The translations under genes and the position numbers were made by a program. Below are positions 52,809 to 61,300 of a stretch of DNA of 64,000 nt, in pieces. The notes below the pieces were generated by a model. It searched no databases. It had not been told where the DNA came from and saw nothing but the letters and a program-made list of their open reading frames with translations. Positions within the stretch are counted from its first letter, which is position 1, and each line of letters begins with the position of its first letter. Source of the stretch: Lumbricus rubellus (taxonomy: Eukaryota; Annelida; Clitellata; Crassiclitellata; Lumbricidae); contig OX243824.1 in NCBI GenBank assembly GCA_945859605.1, forward strand, positions 32,625,002-32,689,001, read 5' to 3'.

Positions 52809-53933
52809 TGTCATGAGTTATCTTAAATGGCGAGTTAGCCCTAGCCTATTAAGAAAAGGGTGTCTAGAATATTGTCATCGAAATACCAGAAAACAAAGCA
52901 TGAACTCGTTTAGAAAATTATTCAGATAAAAAGACAACTGAAATTAAACTAAAAGACATAGTTACATATATAGCAAAAACAGTATCGTTAATAGGCTACG
53001 CCTATAGAGCCCTAATCGATGGTCGTGCCCTCCCCCAGACCCCCCAACAAAACTTCGCCCCCACTCACGTTTCCGTTCGCATGGAGACAGTTTCTGCAGG
53101 TGTGAAGAAGTCCTGTTACGCAGCGAAGGGCTTCGGTCGGCTCACTGGTCTGGTTGGTTCTGAAGGCGTCCGTTGGTCCGTTCTCGAACCCAGCGTCGAG
53201 AGTTCCCGTCCTGCTGGCGTTCCAGCTACGACCGCTGGTCGCGTCTTGTAGAGGAGTACCCGTTTCTTCCGGCACCGCCCACCTCGGTCGTAGAAGTGGC
53301 GGAGAAGATTCCGCTCTCACAGACACCGCCCACGTCTAGCATAGACGTGGTCACGTGGTAGAGAAGTTGCGACGAAGTGGCGGAAAGCGACGGAGAAAAT
53401 GGCGGGAAAGCGTCCGCCCCTTCTAGACCGTCCTCGTCTGGTAGTAGCACCGTTGTGCTCGGACTTCGCCTGGTAGCACCGTTGTGCCCAGTATTCACCT
53501 TCTTGCACCGTTGTGCGTTGTCCTACGCTCGAACGTCCTTCAGCAAAGTTCAGCGTGCATGCCCACTTCGCATCTCCGACCGACGACTGATGACTCCTCG
53601 ACGACAGCTTCCGACGACTGACCGCCGACTGACTCTCCTCCGACGACTGACTACCGATGACTGACCCCCAGACAGTCCGTTCTCTTGCCTATATAGGCCT
53701 ATCTGCCTTCCAGACAGATGACCCTTAACCCCGACACACCTTTGGACCCAACGACCATCGACGACCATCGATATATTATATAAGCTAGATTATTATAGGT
53801 ATATCTATATACTATTGTCAAACTGTCATTTAAGCACATAATACTATTATATACGACATAACACAATATAGGTATATAATGCATAGGTCTACAACAATGG
53901 GCCCAATAATATTTACAAGGGCAACTCGTGACA
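52809..53933 (-). repeat. 5' long terminal repeat
   Basis: 1,125 bp, same ends as the left copy. It would carry the promoter for the minus-strand transcript. Only position 53388 (C) differs from the other LTR. Confidence 0.95.
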
Positions 53934-53938
53934 AACGT

Positions 53939-54564
53939 CATAAAGATAATTTTGTTGCAGACTCTGATACCGCAACCGTTATCCATTAAATAAATATAGT
54001 TAATTGTATGTTAATAAATTTACCATATGTTATTACAGCAATCCATTGAATGTTATAATAATTCCATACTAATAGCTAATTTTTATTAGCGCTTTTGGCA
54101 TCATGGGCGCAGATCGATTTCAGTTCTTGGTGGGCTAAAAATTACTTGCGCCTGAAGGCGGAGACTTAACCCAGAATGAGCGGCGTCGACAATATTTTCA
54201 CCGACCAAATTTCTGAAGACTTTTTTAGTCCATGGGTTGAAATCACGTGAAAATAATATCATTTACCGGGGAAAAGGCTGATGACCTTTTTTAGTATTTC
54301 GGTTGAAATATGGATGTAACGCTATTTTTTGGTATGAAATCTATAACAGCATTTTCAATTAGCATTTGTAATAAAATTCTTTTAATTTTTACAATTGATT
54401 ATAGATTCTTTTAATTTTTACAATTGATTATAGGCCTACTCTTGAAGTGATAATTATAATTTTGTTCAATTGTCTATGTTACTATTTTTCTCTCGATTAA
54501 CTTTACCGAGCGTCTGCTTCGGGGTGAGTAAAATGTGATGATAAAATAGATAAAACTAGGCCTA
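53939..54564. other. AT-rich non-coding stretch
   Basis: Nothing recognised except a local duplication TTCTTTTAATTTTTACAATT at 54377-54425. Confidence 0.5.
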
Positions 54565-54572
54565 CTACTGCT

Positions 54573-54715
54573 CAGTGGTGTAGTGGGGGGGACGTGGGGG
54601 AACGCCGTTCCCCCACTTTTTTCCAGGGGTAATGGAATATTAATAATACTACTACTACTAATAATATTATTATAAAGAGCGTTCCCCCACTTCATTTTTC
54701 AGGACTACACTACTG
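54573..54715. mobile_element. hAT-type MITE (143 bp)
   Basis: Ends CAGTGGTGTAGT and a right end CTACACTACTG, inverted, with GTTCCCCCACTT blocks on both sides of an AT-rich centre, flanked by a perfect 8-bp duplication CTACTGCT (54565-54572 and 54716-54723). Confidence 0.9.
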
Positions 54716-54723
54716 CTACTGCT

Positions 54724-55367
54724 GCTGTTGCTGTACCGCCACCACCACCGCCACCACCACTACTACATGCATATATTTGCAATTCAGTACGAGTTTATTG
54801 TTATCTGAAATTATTAATTGGACAGCAGCTGCTGACCTCCACTAGTCTATTAGTAAATAAAATATTGCATGCACCGATCGTGATATCGTTGTTACACTGT
54901 TACAGTGCTTACCAAGGGCTACAGCGTTACCGTATAATGTAATTTTTCTAATCGGTAGACAAGTCTAGACACATTTATAATGAAGACATAAATAAATTGT
55001 TACAAACCTTAATAAAACAATAGACTAATAAATTACTAAAATTCCTTCCGTCAAAAATCATTTTTTTATGTTTTCTGTTTCGCTTCATTTTTTATATAAC
55101 TGAGAAAATAACGAGGAGTCGAGTGAAAAATGTCATGCATGACTGCAGAACTTCTGGGGGATCGATGGCAAATAAAACTTCTTGTTGCATGCTTCTATAG
55201 ATTCTAGAAGAGAGAGCTCCTTAACTCTCGGTTCAGCCTCTGGAATGCCTTGAATCTTTTTTGTTGAAAATTTTAAAGGCAACGATGATGAAATAAATAT
55301 GACGCATATATAATATATCATCAAACAAATTTTGGATTTGATTAAATTAAAAATCTAATTTTGTATT
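54724..55367. other. Upstream flank of the SecA-like gene
   Basis: AT-rich, no gene. An in-frame TAA at 55356 closes the giant frame just before the first ATG. A pyrimidine run followed by CTCGCAG at 55371-55386 could be a splice acceptor, in which case an upstream exon is missing from this view. No TATA box can be claimed. Confidence 0.45.
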
Positions 55368-58300
55368 ATGCTTTTTAAACTCGCAGATGCAAAGAATCCA
55401 AAGGTCAGAATGTTCTCAAATAAAGTTCGCGCAGTGCTAACCACTGCGGTCGGCCTTCGTTCGAGTGAATCCAAACCTGGTCCTAAAATTGGAGTAATTT
55501 TTTGGGTTGCCGTTGCCGTTCGAAAATTTCAAAGATTCGAATCAGATCAGTTCAAAAACTCTCTTGAATATAACTATGACAAGCAAGCAGCACTAGCAGA
55601 ACTTCGACAGCTTTATGCTGCAGATAAAGATTTCTTTACGAACGAATTCGTTAAACTCTCGTACTATATACGCAAATTTTGCTTCACATTTGACGATATC
55701 AATTCAATTGAAAGCCCACACCCAGGCAACAGTTCATTCGTTGTTGCTATTTATAACCGCGTAGAAGACGACTGCAGACATGACATGTCAGCCAATCAGA
55801 AATGGCTCTACTTTTGTTGTCTCTCTTTGAAGTATTTAGCTCGAAACAGCAGCAACGATTCGTCAGTACATCTTAGCATTTCTTCAATTGCTAATCTCAT
55901 TGAAAAGTGTAAGAGTTCGCTCATTGTAACAGAACTTGTTGCGTTGTTGGCAATCCTGATTGAAAAATCAAATGTTGGCTTGAGCAAAGATCAGTGTACT
56001 CAACTAGAGAATTTCGTGCTGAGTTTGCCTGAGCTAAGTGAAGAGGTCAAAGCTGTTTTCTTTAGCAAATTAGAAATCAACAAAGCAACCAAGCAAGGTG
56101 CGACTGGCGCCGACCATGCAAACGATGACGCCAGTGTTAGAAAGTCAATGGCGATTAGTAATGTTAAGAGAAACCAGCAAATGGTCACGAAAAACATTCA
56201 AACTATCAAATCAAAGCAAGAAACGAAAACGTCAGAGGAAACGGACTTTAAGTTCTTGAAATTGGGTGACTGCACGAAGAACCGGAACAGAAAGAAAGAC
56301 TCTGTGTTGGAAAAGATGACAACGGAGATTGATGCAGGCGGTGATGACCGTGCGATATGGAGATCCACGTGGGCGGAAGTGATCAATCTTTTTGGGTTAT
56401 CCGAAAACGGAAAACTTAAAGCCGACGACAAGGACAATTACTTGCCATCGAAATTTCTCGGCAACCATTACTACGCAGACGGTTGCTCCTTGTACTCATT
56501 TTTCATAAATCGAATGTGCGCCGCCATGCTTTTGAAGGCGTCACAAAAGCAGAAACTCAACGATGCAGCGATCGACAAGCTGTTGAAATGTGTTACCAGT
56601 TTTGACCATCTTGTTGAATTGTTGGAATTGAAATCTGACTATGTGGACATGTTTGTGGCTAGCATACTATTCAGGTACTGGGATCTTAAAAAGATCCACA
56701 GTCTATACATAGTGGATGACTTTGTCAAGGTTATAATGGAGAAGACAACTGAGGAATACGAGAGTAAAGGCTGGATTTATAATACGACAGAAGTCCGAGA
56801 GAAGTCGTTCAATCGTCAAGAAATCGAGAAAATAGTCGTGGCAGAAATCAATAAAGTGAGACGTGATGCCGTGAAGGCTCTTTACAAATGTGCTCTTCGA
56901 GACAAAACGATTCTGACTCCAGGACGAGTGGAAAAGTTCCGTGCATGCTTGATAATTACCAAAGAAATCGACAGATTGAATGATTCAGAATTCAGAAGAC
57001 ATGTCTTTATGCTCCTTGAGATCGCTGAATCTCTCCATGACTTCGACTATGCGTCACAATTTCGAGATTACTTTGGCCAAGTGAAAAAGAAGTCTGTAAC
57101 GGACAAGGAATCAATACAATTTATTCTCAGATTTATGCACAACCAAGCGAAGGACATGCAGCGGTGTCGGGAGCTCTTTACCGATGACGTCATCCGGACA
57201 CTAATTGATTGCTTGGGAAGAGAATCGGTGTTTGGCTTGGAACTAAAAAAGGAAATCATGAAGATAATCAACTCGTATCTTGAGAATGAACTCACCGAAG
57301 CTCTTAGCCAAGACAACTTAGACTTATTGTTGAGCAACATCTTTGAATCAATTGATTATGCTCTAATAAGTTGCGTATTGACATCGCTGCTGCTTATAAC
57401 TGACAAGGGTCAACTGCCACAACTCGCTCTGCAGTTTCTGGTTAGGAATCTTAGCCTAGGAATACCGGGTCCTAAAGGGGAATACTCTAGCTACATCTTG
57501 TTCATTTTAAGTCGCGCTATCTGTGGTGAGCGTTCTCCGGCTACGTGGTTTCTACACGATTCTGACGATATCGAGCAAATCTCTCACCAACTCCAGTGCG
57601 ACCTGATGGTTGAAATTAACGATGATGACTCTGAAGATGAACAGCGAGTGAAGTTTGAGAAGCCTTCGGAAAGAAATCGTCACAATTCTTCAAACCAAAT
57701 ATCGCTGCTAACGGCTAAGATTATTCTCAAGTCCACGGAGAACAAGGTTGCTCTGAGCTCAGTAACGATTGATAATCTACTTTTGACTCTGCTTGGCAGC
57801 AATGAAGATGACAAGCAGATGAAGATTGTGAGCAGCAAATGCTTATACTATGCATCCAAGTATATGCCATTTGAAAGCAGTCATTTGAGTCAAATGGTTG
57901 ATTTTATGGACAGTGCAGTGTATGACGTGTGGGTATACATTCAACTGGCGTATCTGAATGGGTGCGTTAAAGTTGCCTTTGCCAGCGACCAGCGCCTGGA
58001 TCCCATTCATTTGGGACATGTACGCTCGTTGTACGTCCCTGAGAGCTTGCAGCTTGGTCTCCATGATTACGAGAGCGAAATCAACAAGAATCTGTTTAAA
58101 ACGCTTTTGTATGAAGCCAGGAAACAAGAATTCAAAGACAAAAATCTTTTCCTACTTTTCAATGGTATTCTCAACTCTAACAAGAAATACGCGACAAAAA
58201 TACTAGAGATTCTCATGGTTTACACCAGGGCATATTGTGTACCTGAAACTACCGTCAGAACATTGGAGACCGTTCTCAGCTTTTCCGAGCATTTTGAGAA

Positions 58301-61300
58301 AGCTCTTCGAGTTCTTGAAAATCTGATTGTCAGCGGGGAGGCATTATTTACGAACAAGACCCTCAACATTTTCATCGACTATCTCTACATGTCTATTAAC
58401 AGCAGACTTAGATTTTACTCATTCAAGCTGCTTGAGAAAGTAAGCAGGTGCCAAGAGATGGCCGAGGACATATTTTGTAAGTTTGAGATGGCTAAAGCAG
58501 GGTTTGCATTAGGACATCATCGCGCGATCCCATTAAACCTAACTGACAAGCAGTTTATAATTGAATACATCCAAACACAGACGGATATGGGAATGCTCCT
58601 CCCAATTGATACAAAACTTGCACTCGAGAAAGAAATAAGTCACAGAGGCGTTCTCAAGATATTCGCCAACTTGTCGAAGAACCGTCAAATCATCCCGCAG
58701 AATTTATTGGAATCACTGATCAACATGTTTGATCCGATGAAAGATGATGCGAATGATGACAACGTTTGCCTGATCAGTATATTCGAGAATGCAGCAAAAA
58801 ATAATCAAACATTGCCAGGATATCTGTGTGACAAACTTGAAGAGGCATTGAATAGGAAAGGTTTAGAACCGAAAGTGATTCCTGTCTTCATTTATTTGGC
58901 TCAGAAAGGTGAAAAGCTTTCCCGACGTGTTAACGACAAGCTGCTAGATCACCTCATTACTGAAACGGATCTCGTTTTGAAACAAGAACTTCTCAGTTCT
59001 CTTGGATCGCTCATCGATGCCAATCGGAAAGAAATTGCAGTTTATCGCATGAAAATCAATCAAATTATCATCAACGAAATCAAGTCCGATAATTTCAATA
59101 TTCAGAAGTTGTGCATTAAGGTCATTGGAAAGTTTGCCAGCGCTACGAAGCAACTAGACGAAGAGCTTCTTGAGGAATTAATTCGAGTTGGCACAAATTC
59201 AGACAGTGACAAATCTATCAGAGGTGAAATCATCGTGCTGTTTGATACGTTTGAAGGAAAATTTTCGTTTAACGAAAAGTCTTACGTACAAAAACTAAAA
59301 CTTGCTAATTTGAGTTGCGCATCAAGCACAGATCTTTTGGCTCGTCTGAGTGACTTTGTGAATCTGGAAGGTGGATTCTATGAACAAAATTACAAACAAC
59401 TGAAGGTCATTATCGATCACGAAGACTCAACACTACAAAACCATGCTTTAGATATTTTGCTCAAATCCAAGAGCAAATCCAACGTGACCGATGAGCTGTT
59501 GGACAGTGTGGCCATTTTGTATGAAAGTACAATGACAGACAGCCTGAAGATCTTCTGCTTACAATTGTTTAAGTCTGTGGCCAGTAGCGGGAAGATGCTT
59601 AAAGGCCGTGCTCATGAAATTTGGACTGAAAAACTGAACCGAGGAGAAAATATAACGAAATTCTTTCAAAGTAAATTGTGCACTGAATTGAAACAAGATT
59701 TTCACTTAAGCAATGAAATCATGACCGACATGCTAAAATTGGCTGAATCAAGTGAAAAAATTGCCGACGTGAACAGTCTAGGTGATCTTATAGAGCTGAT
59801 TGTCAAAACGAATTCGTTGTGCTTTATGAATGAGCCATTTGTGCTGCTGATTGAGCAATGTTTGCTTAAGAAAAAGATCATAGAAACAATTCTGCAATTC
59901 TATTGTCGAATAATTAAAGAGAAGAAATGTTGTCAGGCAGAAGATTGCCTCAAAACGCTGGTTGGATATATTTATGAGGACCTGAAGGATACATGTGTTC
60001 CGGTTGATCTACTAGCTCAGCTAGTCGAGGCCATGTATTATGCAAGCAAGTTTGTCCGATTGCCTGATGACTGTGTTAAGCTTCTGGAAGACAATCTTGA
60101 TCATAGCGATGAAAGGGTGCGAGGTTATTCTTTCAGAACTCTTAGAATCATATCGAAGGATGAGAAATACGTAAAATCAAGCAAATTCAAAAATTGGTGC
60201 TATCAACTGCTTGAAAATTTGGCGCAAAACGCGAAGGTGAAGCTTGTCATGTCAAAAGATTACTGGGATTTGTTGGAGATTATTACATCAGTAAGATTTC
60301 TTGATGCAGAGGTTTTTAAGAATAACGGTAGCGGCACATGGAAACGTGAGCTTTTACTGTCCAGCATATTTCAGAGCTACAAGGTTTATCAAATGGATCA
60401 AATACAGTTTTACACCAGTTGGTTTCTGGTCGAACAGAAGTTTCGCTATGAGAAATCGTGCAGGATTCTCGGCATGATTCAAATGTCCAAATTTGATTCA
60501 TTCCCACAAATAGCTGAATTAATTTCAATAATGCCAGAAATCGCTTTCGATGAAATAGTTCGACAGTTAAGCATTTATGGATCGACACCATATAGATCCT
60601 TTAAACAAGAATGGTGCATGGGAAAGATCGAAAAATACCTGTCATGTAGAAATGCCATCAACGTAAGCTATCTGAAGAAACTCGTCGAGAAAATCTGCTC
60701 CGGGTGTCATGTCGGTTTTATCAGCAAAATTCTACTCTCCATCGAGTCGATCGATAACCTGAGAGCATTCGAGGATCTGATTGATTTTTGTGCAAGGGAG
60801 AGAATCGAATTGGACGACATGGAGTTCGAAAAGGTTAAACTGAATGACCTCAGATCATTGATGGAAGCAAAGCATTTGTGCAGTCAAGTCAAATGTCGAT
60901 CGCAACATGAAGATGAAGCGAGAAATCTACTGAAAATCATCCAAGCTCTTTTGAACACAGGGTGGAGTTTTGCTCAATTACGCGAGCTCATTCAGTCCTT
61001 TCAATTGCAAAAAGTTTGCTATTTGATACACATTTTGAGCACTATCCACAAGTACAATCTATCTTCATCGGCAAATATCGGCAAATGCAAACAAATCTTG
61101 ACTGAAACAGATACCTTCACCGTGTCTATAAGAAAACTCAATAAATTGGCCATCGAGAATCACTTTCAACTCGAAGGCAAGGTGAAAGATTTAAGCGAGC
61201 TCATAGACGAGCTTTTAGAGAGGAAATTAAACGACTCGCTAGCAGACGTTGATAGGAATTCCTTGGATATAAGGAACCACATATCCGTCAAGCAGTCAGT

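Larger units (their letters stand above)
47327..53933 (-). mobile_element. Gmr1-like Ty3/Gypsy LTR retrotransposon, young, lacking reverse transcriptase
   Basis: Two LTRs of 1,125 bp (47327-48451 and 52809-53933) bound a 6,607-bp element on the minus strand, flanked by a perfect 5-bp duplication AACGT (47322-47326 and 53934-53938). Gag (52446-51154) overlaps a second frame (51208-48797) with protease, integrase, then only the first residues of reverse transcriptase. Integrase before reverse transcriptase is the unusual order of Gmr1-like elements, known mainly from deuterostomes. The LTRs differ at one position (47906 T, 53388 C). So the element jumped very recently although it cannot make its own reverse transcriptase. 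Confidence 0.95.
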
